Shown in pieces: positions 9,841-18,628 of a DNA stretch of 64,000 nt. Source of the stretch: CAWJTV01 sp963845695. Its GTDB lineage: Bacteria > Planctomycetota > Planctomycetia > Isosphaerales > Isosphaeraceae. The translations under genes and the position numbers were made by a program. The notes under the pieces are model-generated. The model saw only the letters and a list, made by a program, of their open reading frames with translations. It was not told the origin of the DNA and ran no database searches. Where the stretch lies: assembly GCA_963845695.1 (NCBI GenBank), contig CAWJTQ010000014.1:69660-133659 (forward strand), written 5' to 3'. Each line of letters starts with the position of its first letter. Within the stretch, counting starts at the first letter, position 1.

Positions 9841-10452
9841 AATCGTCTTGAGCCGTCATGCGCCGGAGCCGACCAGCGCCCCACACACGTCGATCGACAG
9901 GAGACGACGTTCGCCCCAATCCGCTCCCTTCCTCCACGAACGTTCGTACAGACCCACCACGCTGGGCATCGATCTGAGCATTTCCCTCTGTCGTCTAGCC
10001 TGCTGAACTCCTCCTTCGTCCTGATTTCTCGATTCGTCGTCGCATCCATTCCTCCGGTTCCAGGCGGATGCCCCACCCAGTCCGCCGGCGCTCGGGATCG
10101 TCGAGGACGAGGCCGTCACCACACCGAGCTTCCCGTTCGCTCACGCATGCGCTCGCCGCGATCGCGAGGTTGCGAGCCTTGAGTCTCGGTGACTTGGGAC
10201 CAGTCGAGGAGTCAGCCCGCGTGGCGAGATGACCCCCGAAATCGGACCCTCCCAGGGCTGATCTCGGCGTAGCTCGGTTCGGCCTGCGCCGCGCCGGCCT
10301 TCTGCCGAGCCGGGGATCGCCCGACGGAGCCGGCCCCGACAACCAGGTTTCGCCAGGGCGCTCCACGCCCTCGGGGAAGCGACGTTTCGCCATTCGTGCC
10401 GATCAGAATTTTATATATCTATTTTATAACGATTGAGGAGGACGAGCGAGTC
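9841..10452. other. Non-coding region upstream of the sulfatase-like gene
   Basis: About 610 bases with no convincing gene. A minus-strand frame of about 130 codons exists but is a monotonous Arg/Pro/Gly-rich sequence without domains. The right end is notably AT-rich (TTTTATATATCTATTTTATAAC at about 10409-10430, of which TATAAC is a candidate -10 box) and probably holds the promoter for the gene starting at 10453. Confidence 0.4.
10435..10442 (+). promoter_or_regulatory. Strong ribosome binding site (GAGGAGGA)
   Basis: A purine-rich GAGGAGGA ends 10 bases before the ATG at 10453, just downstream of an AT-rich promoter-like stretch. It favours ATG 10453 as the real start of the sulfatase-like gene even though that ATG is in a different frame from the main body, implying a frame change near 10515. 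Confidence 0.6.
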
Positions 10453-12677
10453 ATGACGAATCGTGAAGGCCGACAGTCCGCCCAGATCGATGCCCTGCCG
10501 GTGTCGGGCGATCCCCGGCAAGCGCATCCGAACCACGGCTCGGTCCGTTCGAGTCCGTATCATCCCTCGGCGGCGTTTCGTCTTGCCCTGCGGCGGTCGG
10601 CGCCGATCGAACGCCGGCCGTGGAGGATCGGCCGGAAGGGTCGGAATCCACGGGGCACGCGCCGCGGGTCCCCGGACTGTCGAGCCTGATCGGGGCGGCG
10701 CTCACGGTCGGTGTTGCGGCGGGGTTCCTCGAGCTCGCGGCGCTGATGTTCCAGGTCCACGGGCTGCACCGCGTCGGCATCAGCACGTTCCGAATAAGCC
10801 GGCATGTCCTGTGGATGGTCCCGGTGGCGGAGACCCTGGTGACGCTCGGTTTGGCGTTGCTGTTCGGGATCCCGGCGCTCGTCTGGTCGGCTCGTCGGGA
10901 CGGAGGCCCGGTCGCGTCGAGGCGAGTGTCCAGGGCGTGTCGCTGGATCGGCATGGTGCTGGGGACCGTGCTTGTCCTCGCCCCGCTCCTGACCGTCCGC
11001 CGGCTGCACACCATCGCGGCCGTGGCGCTCGCGCTTGGTGCGGGCACTCGACTGCGTCGCCTTCTCGTGCGGCCCACTCCGGGCTGGCGACGCGCCTCGT
11101 GCTGGACCGGCGCCATGGTATTGGTCGGCCTACCTGTCTACTCGTACTGGCAGTGGGACCAGGTCGCACGCGCGGAGGAACGGGCCTGGTCCGGGCCCCG
11201 GCCGGCCAACCCAGCTCCGAACTTGCTTTGGATCGTCATGGACACGGTCAGCGCCGAACATATGAGCTTGTATGGTTACCAGCGCCCGACCACGCCCGCG
11301 CTGGAAGGATGGGCCAAGGTAGGGATCACGTTCTCGATGGCGCGTTCGGCGGCCCCGTGGACCTTGCCCTCGCACGTGACCATGTTCACCGGGCTCTGGC
11401 CGTACGAGCACGGCGCGCGCATCGATTGGCCTTACTGCGGGCCGTCGCCGACGCTGGCGGAACACCTTGGCGCCAACGGTTACACGACCGCCGGATTCGC
11501 GGGAAACCTGGCGATGTGTAACGCGAGCTACGGCGTGGGGCGTGGGTTCGACCATTACGTCGAGCTGCTCTGCAATCATGAGGTCAGCTTGCCGGTAACA
11601 ATGTTCAACTCCACCCTCGGGAATTGTGTCCTGAGGATGGCGAATGGGATCGGGCTGCCCGTGCCCCGCGAGATCCCTCGGACGGGCCGTCTCCCCGCTC
11701 GGGAACTGATCGGCCATGCGCAGGCGTGGCTGGGCCGCGTCCGCCATCGCAACGAGGGCGGGGCGTCGGAATCGCGCCGGCCGTTCTTCCTCTTCATGAA
11801 TTTCATGGACGTGCACTGTCCTTATGTCCCCCCGGCCGGTTACAGCCGACGGTTCTGGACTGCCCCGCTCCCCCCGCGCCGGCAGAGCGTCCCTGAGTGC
11901 GGCTGGACGGCGATCCAGGCACGCGATGCCGCACCGCCCGAACGGCGGCCCCAGCTCCAGCAGGAACTCGACGCGATCACCCATCGCCTGGTCAACCTCT
12001 ATGACGATTGCCTCGGCGGGCTGGACGAGGAGCTCGGACGGTTCCTTGGCGACCTCCGTTCCTCGGGCCTCCTCGAAGACACCTGGGTCGTCATCACCTC
12101 CGACCACGGAGAGCAATTCGGCGAGCACCGTGTATTCGGACACGGGGCCAGCCTGTACAACCAGGTGACCCATGTCCCTCTGATCCTCATCCCACCCCTG
12201 CCGGCGCGGGCATCAATAGACGATCCGTACGAGGTGCTGCGCGGCAGACAGATCGGTGTCCCCGTCTCTCACCGGGACCTACCCGTGACCCTGACCAGCC
12301 TCCTCCTACCCGGGGACGTCAACCCCTTCCCCGGTCGCAGTCTCGCTCGTCATTGGACTGCCGATGGGCCCGCGCCACCCGACCCGATCCTGGCCCAGAT
12401 GGAAGAACAACGCTTCGACGGCTACGAAGTCCAATCGGACCTGAGCCGGACGTTGGACTCCGTCATCGCCGAGGACCATCTCCTGATCGAATCCAGCGAG
12501 AGAGGAATCGAGTTGTATGACCTGTTCGCCGATCCGGAGAACGAACGGAATCTGGTCGCGGAGCCCACGCAACGTGGCCGGCTAGAACGCCTGAAGCAGA
12601 CCCTGAATATGCTCCGAAGTCAGCCGATCCGTCGAGAGAGCGGTGATCGCTCGGATGGAAAAGGCCGCCAAGATTGA
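10453..12677 (+). CDS. Membrane-anchored sulfatase/alkaline phosphatase superfamily protein
   Basis: The main frame gives about 685 residues from a GTG at 10620, but a far better start (ATG 10453 with a strong ribosome site) lies in another frame; coding-like sequence in the main frame continues upstream to about 10520, so a single shift near GATCCCCGGC is likely. The N-terminal third has about five transmembrane segments. The periplasmic domain starts NLLWIVMDTVSAEHMSLYGY, the metal-binding start of sulfatases, followed by APWTLPSHVTMFTG at the nucleophile position and VVITSDHGEQFGEHRVFGHG. The nucleophile site has Thr in place of the Cys/Ser that is converted to formylglycine in true sulfatases, so phospho-transfer or phosphodiester chemistry, as in LTA synthase or NPP enzymes, is as likely as sulfatase activity. 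Confidence 0.78.
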
Positions 12678-12811
12678 GGACTGGCTCCCGGCCCGGAGCG
12701 GACCGTACATTTTCCGGCCCGGCGACCGCGGGCCGGGCGCCTGTCCCCGTGTTACCTGGCTTCTCGGCAATCGCTTCTCCATCACGCCTCTCCCCATCTT
12801 CTCCAGTTCCT

Positions 12812-14755
12812 TCAACGGTCGGTTGAAGGCTGGCTGACCGGTAAGGAGATCTTTTGATCCTCCGAGGTGATGGACACGAGGACCTTCCCCTCCCAGGCGT
12901 AGGCGATCACCAGAGCCTTATGAACGAAGTAGGCCGGATCGGGTAAGCCGGCCGTTGACACGTCCAGCTTCCCGTTCGTGATGCGCTTGCGAAAGGTGTC
13001 CGTGACATCCAGCCACCTCTCATCCGCCCCGTACTGTGCGGCAAGTACTGCGAATCCCTCGGCTGGGACCCCTGTCAGTTTGGCGACCACCGCGTCTTTC
13101 GGGGGCAAGGAAACGGCCTGGTTTTCGGCTGTGATCGAAAGGCCGACCTTGCCGTCCAACGAATAGACGATGGCGAGCGCCTTGCGAACCCCGAAGATCG
13201 GGTCAGGGAGACCGGCCGTCGTGAACTTGAGCCGGTCATTCGCGACGTTGATCCGGGATTGCCGGGTCACATCGCCCCAAGCGTCCATCGCCCCATAACG
13301 TGCCTGAAGCACGGCGAATCCTTTTGCCGGCGGCGAGCCTGGTTTGATCTCCCCGTTCACCCGCTCAGCGCTCGAGAGCCTGAACTCTTTCAGCATCTCT
13401 TCGGGAAAGGTGTAGCCTCCGGTGAGGCGGTCGCCGAGTTTCTGGAACTGGGCGTACGCCTCTTGATATTGACTGCACAGGTAGCAGTAACCCGCGTACT
13501 CGCTCCGCACACTGTCGTTTTCCGGCTCGTGGGCGATGTAGTCGAGGTACACTCCCCGGATGTCCTGCCAGATCTCGGGCTGCTGGTAAAAATCCGCCCG
13601 TTGCGACACGGCGAGAGCCGAGGCGAAATCGCGGTGGACCTGGGGCAGGATAAAGGGGATTCCAGACCGCCAGTTCTTGGTGTCCCGGCAGGCTCGAGCG
13701 AAGCTGAGTACATCCTCATCCGAGCCATGCCACCTCGGCGCCAGCCAGTACAGCTTCCTACGGCAGGCGTCCAGATTGTCGCTGTCGGCTTCCATCGCCC
13801 GCCGGAACCATTTCTCCATCTCGGCACGGTTTCCTTCACCGATCGCCATCTCGACCGTGATCATCCGGGAAGCCGCGTCCCCGTCGAGCGGATCCAGGTT
13901 CCACGCTGCCTCGAACGCCTTGCGGGCCTCGGAGGCGCGCTCGGCGAACTTCCGCCAGCCATCCTCGGTGACCGAGTCTGCGAATCCCGAGCCGCGCGCC
14001 TCCCAGGCGTAATCGGTGTAGAACTCCCCCCGGAGGTCGAGACGGACCGCCTTCGCGTCCGGGATTCTCGCGAGAGCGGCGTCGATCTTGTCGAACGCCG
14101 ACTTGCTGTCTCCGTTCAATCGCTTCATGGCGTCCAACAACAACTGCAATTCGGCCAGCATGAATCGTCGCGAGTAGGGGCTGTGCCCGTCGGTCCTGAA
14201 GCTCTCCGGCATCAGGGCGAGCGCAGTCTCGAGACAGCGTCTCGCTTCCTTCCGAGCCGATGGGTTGCCTCGATTCAAAAGATGTCGCCCGAAGCGGATC
14301 AGCGCGGCGGCGCGGCGGAATGCCGGATACTTGCTCGATTCCAGTGCCGTGGACGCGGCCTGGAGCCGCCGCTCGTACTCGTTAACCCCTGGGAAGTTGC
14401 GACCGGTTGACGTCCGCGCGTAGATGTAGAGCACGATGGGGTCGTCGCATCCTGCGTCGATCGCTCGCTTGGCCGGCTGGTAGACGTCGTCGTGGGTGTC
14501 TGCGTCGTCCGGAAGCAGGAAGAGGGGGCTGGCCGCCTTCATCAGCTCGCGCACCAGTTTATCCCAGCGCGGATCTTTCTTGCCGACCTTCTCGTACGGG
14601 TCGGAGAGCGTCCGATCGGTCCACATGAGCAAGAATAGTCGTGTCTGCCGTGCTTTCGCGGGGTTCTGGGGGATGGGCCAATCGTCCGCGCCGCAGGTCG
14701 CACTCAAAGACGCCAGGGCCAGTCCGGTGAGGCCCGCCAGGTAAAGACTCCGCAT
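12812..14755 (-). CDS. Exported TPR-like repeat protein with two C-terminal DUF3395-like repeats
   Basis: The preferred start is ATG 14755 (647 residues), giving MRSLYLAGLTGLALASLSATC, a signal peptide; the longer frame to 14842 lacks sense. The central 450 residues are helical with TPR-like spacing (for example ALARIPDAKAVRLDLRGEF, EMEKWFRRAMEADSDNLDAC and DYIAHEPENDSVRSEYAGY). The C-terminus holds two copies of an approximately 80-residue unit: GFAVLQARYGAMDAWGDVT... and GFAVLAAQYGADERWLDVT..., each ending in a K-A-L-x-I-x-Y ... S-I-T-x-E-x-Q-x-x-S-L-P pattern. This resembles DUF3395, known at the end of DnaJC11-type proteins, but that match is from memory. Function is unknown; a periplasmic scaffold is inferred. 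Confidence 0.7.
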   Translation of the reverse strand: MRSLYLAGLTGLALASLSATCGADDWPIPQNPAKARQTRLFLLMWTDRTLSDPYEKVGKKDPRWDKLVRELMKAASPLFLLPDDADTHDDVYQPAKRAIDAGCDDPIVLYIYARTSTGRNFPGVNEYERRLQAASTALESSKYPAFRRAAALIRFGRHLLNRGNPSARKEARRCLETALALMPESFRTDGHSPYSRRFMLAELQLLLDAMKRLNGDSKSAFDKIDAALARIPDAKAVRLDLRGEFYTDYAWEARGSGFADSVTEDGWRKFAERASEARKAFEAAWNLDPLDGDAASRMITVEMAIGEGNRAEMEKWFRRAMEADSDNLDACRRKLYWLAPRWHGSDEDVLSFARACRDTKNWRSGIPFILPQVHRDFASALAVSQRADFYQQPEIWQDIRGVYLDYIAHEPENDSVRSEYAGYCYLCSQYQEAYAQFQKLGDRLTGGYTFPEEMLKEFRLSSAERVNGEIKPGSPPAKGFAVLQARYGAMDAWGDVTRQSRINVANDRLKFTTAGLPDPIFGVRKALAIVYSLDGKVGLSITAENQAVSLPPKDAVVAKLTGVPAEGFAVLAAQYGADERWLDVTDTFRKRITNGKLDVSTAGLPDPAYFVHKALVIAYAWEGKVLVSITSEDQKISLPVSQPSTDR

Positions 14756-15245
14756 CGCTTGGTCTCCGCGATATCCGCCCTGCACGCTGTGAGGGTGGTC
14801 CCATCCCTGCACCGCCTTCGCCACTCCGTCAATACGACCCATCCATTAATTCTATCCCACAAAGCAAGGGGTGAGATGGAATCGTGAAACCGGGAGATCA
14901 TGCCATCGACCGCGTCGAGGCGAGTCATTTTTCGATCCCTCGGGCATTTCTCGTCCACAGCAGATGCCTGATGGACCGAGATTGGGAACTGTTTGTGTCG
15001 TTCCGATGGCTCGCACTGACAAAGTCGTGCCAGTCCACCATCGGAGTCCGGATGGTGGTTCCCCGTCCTGCGCAAGAGACGTGGCTCTTGCCAGACTACT
15101 TGTCGCCGAAATCCGAGGAAGCCATCCCTTCGTTCGAGCGAGCAAGCGAGGCGACGACCGGGTTGCGTGACCGTCGGCGCCGTTGTAATCTGAGATCGCG
15201 AGGCTGGTCTCTCCCCCACAAGTCCAAGAGAGGGAGCTTGATGCG
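14756..15245. other. Divergent intergenic region
   Basis: About 490 bases between the divergent TPR gene and the oxidoreductase gene. Frames through it are short and lack domains. It must contain both promoters; an AT-rich stretch lies near 14845-14870. AGAGAGGGAGCTTG at about 15227-15240 is a likely ribosome binding region for the gene at 15246. Confidence 0.4.
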
Positions 15246-16643
15246 ATGTCTGGATCGCGCCACACTCGACCGGCACTGAGCCGTCGCGCACTGCTCGGCG
15301 GCGGAGCTGCCGCGGCCCTTTCCGCCGGGGCCTATCGGCGCGTCCAGGGGGCCAACGAACGGGTGGGCCTGGGATTCATCGGCTTCGGCCTGATCGGCAA
15401 GCGGCATGTCCTCGACTTCCGCGATCAGCCGGGCACGGACATGGTCGCCATCGCCGAGGTCCACCGCGGGCGCCGCGACGAGGCGGTCTCGGTAATGGGT
15501 GGCATCCCCCGGGGCTATGCCGATTTCCGCCGGCTGCTCGACGATCGCGACGTCAACGCGGTCGTGATCTCGACGCCCGACCACTGGCACGCCTTGATGA
15601 CCATGATGGCCTGCGCCGCGGGAAAGGACGTGTACGTCGAGAAGCCGCTGAGCCTGTTCGTCCGCGAGGGGCGATGGATGGTCGACGTCGCCCGGCGGAA
15701 CAAGCGGGTCGTGCAGGTTGGCACGCAGCAGCGGTCGGGGCCGCACTATCAGAAAGCCCGGGAGCTGGTCGACGAAGGCCAGATCGGCAAGATCGTTGCG
15801 GTTCGGATGTGGTCCTACCGCAACGTCATGCCCGGCTTCGGGTCGCCGCCGGACGGCGACCCGCCGCCCGGTCTCGACTACGACCTCTGGCTCGGTCCCG
15901 CTCCGAAGCGGCCGTACAACCCGAACCGATCGCTTTACCACTTTCGATGGTTCTGGGACTATTCCGGCGGGCAGATGACCAACCTTGGCCAGCACGCTCT
16001 CGATATTGTGCACTGGTACCTCGGGGCCAAGGCGCCGTCGGCTGTGACCAGCTCGGGCGGACGGTTCGCCCTCGAGGATAACGGCGAGACGCCCGATACG
16101 CAGGACGCCATGTTCGAATACCCGGGATGGACCGTCACGTGGTCGGAGCGTGAGTGCAGCCGCGGCGCGTCCCCATCGAACGGTCTCGAATTCTGCGGGA
16201 CTCGCGGCAGCCTGACGATCTCCCGCCGGGGTTTCGTCATCACTCCGGACCCGAAGATCGCCCCGGCCGACGCGATCCCTCGGTTCGGCAGTGCCCATCC
16301 GACGGGAGGTCCGGTCGGCACGGGCAACCGCGAGTCACCGGTCAAATGGACCACGCCCGTCGAGGATCGCACTGGCAACGAGTACGACCAGTTCCGGCGG
16401 CACGCCCAGAACTTCCTCGAATGCATCCGCTCGCGCCGCGAGCCGATCTCGGACCTGGATGGCGCTCACCGGGTCGTCACTGCGTGCCACCTGGCGAACC
16501 TCTCGCTTCGCCTCGGCCGGAAGCTTCGCTGGGACGCCGAGCGCGAGACGGTCGTCGAGGACCGCGAAGCCCAGGCCATGCTCGAACGCGCCTACCGGAC
16601 TCCTTGGGACAGCGAGCTCAAGACCCTCAAGGGTACGGAGTGA
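15246..16643 (+). CDS. Gfo/Idh/MocA family oxidoreductase, Tat-exported
   Basis: This 465-residue protein begins with a twin-arginine leader (LSRRALLGGGAAAALSAGAY). The Rossmann domain follows: VGLGFIGFGLIGKRHV with the G-x-G-x-x-G nucleotide-binding loop, then AVVISTPDHWHALMTMMA and the catalytic-site-like VEKPLSLFVREGRWMVD (E-K-P motif). The C-terminal GFO/IDH/MocA domain includes GGQMTNLGQHALDIVHWYLG. Such exported dehydrogenase-like proteins are hallmarks of planctomycetes and are thought to act on sugars in the periplasm with tightly bound NAD(P). It is translationally close to the next gene (3 bp gap), an exported TIM-barrel isomerase, suggesting a shared sugar-modifying pathway. Substrate cannot be read from sequence. 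Confidence 0.93.
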   Translation: MSGSRHTRPALSRRALLGGGAAAALSAGAYRRVQGANERVGLGFIGFGLIGKRHVLDFRDQPGTDMVAIAEVHRGRRDEAVSVMGGIPRGYADFRRLLDDRDVNAVVISTPDHWHALMTMMACAAGKDVYVEKPLSLFVREGRWMVDVARRNKRVVQVGTQQRSGPHYQKARELVDEGQIGKIVAVRMWSYRNVMPGFGSPPDGDPPPGLDYDLWLGPAPKRPYNPNRSLYHFRWFWDYSGGQMTNLGQHALDIVHWYLGAKAPSAVTSSGGRFALEDNGETPDTQDAMFEYPGWTVTWSERECSRGASPSNGLEFCGTRGSLTISRRGFVITPDPKIAPADAIPRFGSAHPTGGPVGTGNRESPVKWTTPVEDRTGNEYDQFRRHAQNFLECIRSRREPISDLDGAHRVVTACHLANLSLRLGRKLRWDAERETVVEDREAQAMLERAYRTPWDSELKTLKGTE

Positions 16644-16646
16644 CCC

Positions 16647-17714
16647 ATGCGACTGACCCGACGCGCGATGCTTACCTCATGTGCGACCGGCTGCGTCCTC
16701 CCGGCACTCGCCGATCCGCCCCCGGCATCCTCCGCTGACCGGAGGTCGCTCGGACTGGTCATCCACTCGTTCCCCATCAGGACGACCGGCGACCGCGACC
16801 GACCCGCCGAGGACCGATTCGCCGACCCGATCCGATTTCTGGACCATGCCCGATCGCTGGGCGCCCGTGGTGTGCAAGTCGGCCTGGGAATTCGCGACGA
16901 ATCGGGCGCCCGCACTCTCCGCGAGCGGGCCCAGGCCGCTTCGATGTATCTGGAGGGGATCGTCGGTCTGCCCCGCGATCACTCCGGCCTCGACCGGTTC
17001 GAGGCCGAGATCCGGACGGCAAAGCACGCCGGTGCCGAGATTGTCCGAACCGTGATGCTTTCGGGGCGGCGGTACGAGACCTTCGCCACGCTCGACGCCT
17101 TCAAGCGATTCGCCGATGCGTCGATCCACGCCCTCGAGTTGGCCGCGCCCGTCGTCGCCAGGCACGGCATCCTCCTGGCCGTCGAGAACCACAAGGATTG
17201 GCGCGCCGATGAACTGCTCTCCGTGCTCAAGCGCGCCGGCAACGAACATGTGGGGGTCTGCCTCGATACGGGAAACAGCATCGCGCTCCTCGAAGACCCG
17301 ATGGAAGTCGTCGAGGCTCTCGCGCCCCGAGCCTTCACCACGCACTTCAAGGACATGGGTCTGGAGGAGTACCGCGAAGGGTTCCTTCTTTCCGAGGTCG
17401 TCCTCGGGAACGGTGTCCTCGACCTGGCCCAAGCTGTGCGAATCCTCCGAAAGGCCCGCGCGGAGATCCGATTCAACATCGAGATGATCACTCGCGACCC
17501 GCTCCGGGTGCCGTGCCTCACCGATCGATACTGGGCGACCTTCCCCGACCTGCCGGGACGACACCTCGCCCGGGCGCTCACACGCGTCCGCGACCATCCG
17601 CCGAGTCATCCGCTACCTCGCATCAGGCAGTTGCCACGCGAGGGGCAGCTCCGTGCGGAAGACGAAAACGTCCGTCACTGCCTCGCCTTCGCGCGGGATC
17701 GACTCGCTCTGTGA
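16647..17714 (+). CDS. Tat-exported sugar phosphate isomerase/epimerase-like TIM barrel
   Basis: This 355-residue protein starts 3 bp after the oxidoreductase, so the two are an operon. The leader MRLTRRAMLTSCATGCVLPA carries twin arginines. The rest is a xylose isomerase-like TIM barrel: ARGVQVGLGIRDE, ILLAVENHKDWRADELLSVL, GVCLDTGNSIALLEDP and FTTHFKDMGLEEY carry the acidic and histidine residues that bind the metal in this superfamily (E in the ENHKD strand, D in LDTGN, H in THFKD). It likely isomerises or epimerises a sugar-type substrate in partnership with the oxidoreductase. The last 35 residues are basic and Pro-rich and not part of the barrel; a late frame change cannot be excluded. 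Confidence 0.88.
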   Translation: MRLTRRAMLTSCATGCVLPALADPPPASSADRRSLGLVIHSFPIRTTGDRDRPAEDRFADPIRFLDHARSLGARGVQVGLGIRDESGARTLRERAQAASMYLEGIVGLPRDHSGLDRFEAEIRTAKHAGAEIVRTVMLSGRRYETFATLDAFKRFADASIHALELAAPVVARHGILLAVENHKDWRADELLSVLKRAGNEHVGVCLDTGNSIALLEDPMEVVEALAPRAFTTHFKDMGLEEYREGFLLSEVVLGNGVLDLAQAVRILRKARAEIRFNIEMITRDPLRVPCLTDRYWATFPDLPGRHLARALTRVRDHPPSHPLPRIRQLPREGQLRAEDENVRHCLAFARDRLAL

Positions 17715-17748
17715 ATGGCTCCGGATCCGGCGCCCACCCGCCAGCTCC

Positions 17749-18402
17749 TCAGCGATTGACGCGATATCGATAGGTGGTGGCGTTCTCGGGACGGGGGGGA
17801 CGTGGCGGCCTGGCCAGAACGATCCGGAACGCGGCGACCCCGACGACCGAGATCCCGCCCAGCTCGAAGATCCAGTTCCACCTCACCGCGCCCAGCCGAG
17901 CGGCGAGAAGGACGTCGACATGGTGGAACGACGACGCGCGAATCAGGACGAAGCCGAGGATGAACAGCATTCCCACAATCGCCAGCCATCGATGCCGCAG
18001 GGAGCCACGCGAGACCCAGAGTAGCCCCGCGAAGGAGCCGGCACAGACCAGGGCCACCACCAGGATGAATCCGACCTGGAGCACGCCACGCGTCCTGTAC
18101 AAGTCCCATCCCTTGATCACATCCCGCCCGATCTGCGTGGCCAGGCTCTGGAGGTCGAGCTGCTTGTTGACCCCCAGCGCAACCATCAAGCCGGCGAGCA
18201 CGAGCCAGAACGCCGATGGCCGGGAGTGCGGCCGTCTCGTGCCGTCGGGCATGGGCTCTCGCCAGGCGGTCCAGTAACAACCGAGGGCCGAGACGAAGTA
18301 GGCAGCCACCGTCACCCAGCCCATCACGGTCGGGTCGCCAATCCCGGGCTTCCAGCGCCCGCCCTCAACTGCGGCCAGAATTAGCGGTCCCACTCGCGAC
18401 AT
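17749..18402 (-). CDS. Conserved multi-pass membrane protein of unknown function
   Basis: The start is taken at ATG 18402 (217 residues, MSRVGPLILAAVEGGRWKPG); the longer frame to 18456 has an unlikely hydrophilic extension. Five hydrophobic segments are visible: WVTVAAYFVSALGCYWTAW, FWLVLAGLMVALGV, LQVGFILVVALVCAGSFAGL, WLAIVGMLFILGFVLIRASS and IFELGGISVVGVAAFRIVLA. The NKQLDLQSLATQIGRDVIKG segment between helices 2 and 3 is a feature I associate with a small family of membrane proteins often mislabelled as isopropylmalate isomerase. No catalytic motif is clear. The gene converges with the isomerase operon, with 34 bp between stops. Confidence 0.65.
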   Translation of the reverse strand: MSRVGPLILAAVEGGRWKPGIGDPTVMGWVTVAAYFVSALGCYWTAWREPMPDGTRRPHSRPSAFWLVLAGLMVALGVNKQLDLQSLATQIGRDVIKGWDLYRTRGVLQVGFILVVALVCAGSFAGLLWVSRGSLRHRWLAIVGMLFILGFVLIRASSFHHVDVLLAARLGAVRWNWIFELGGISVVGVAAFRIVLARPPRPPRPENATTYRYRVNR

Positions 18403-18456
18403 CTCCCTCTCGTGATCCGGCCGGCGCCAAGATCCTTGATGATCCCAATTCCACAT

Positions 18457-18492
18457 TCCAGAATCCCGATCGGGACGATTCCGGATTCTGGA
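18457..18492. repeat. Small inverted repeat
   Basis: TCCAGAATC and GATTCTGGA pair perfectly around a CCCGATCGGG core between two minus-strand genes, next to AATTCCACATTCCAG. It contains the GGAATC/GATTCC motif that recurs in intergenic repeats at 27.5, 29.9 and 54.7 kb. It could be a degenerate member of that family or a weak terminator for the SGNH gene region; no T tract follows. Confidence 0.4.
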
Positions 18493-18628
18493 CTCGCCCA
18501 GGTCAATCTATGGTCCAGGTCTCGATGGAACGAGCCCGGCGCCCGGCGCATGCCATTATCCTGGCCAGACCGGTCTGGATGCAACGGCGGAACTGGCAGG
18601 GGAAAACCGTCGAGAAATGCTGAGCCGG

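Noticed and set aside
10000..10393. Minus-strand frame of 132 codons
   Set aside because: Low-complexity Arg/Pro/Gly text without domain, directly abutting the promoter of the divergent gene.
12700..12760. GC-rich hairpin between converging genes as terminator
   Set aside because: The stem is only about 6 bp (GCCCGG/CCGGGC) with no T tract; too weak in GC-rich DNA.
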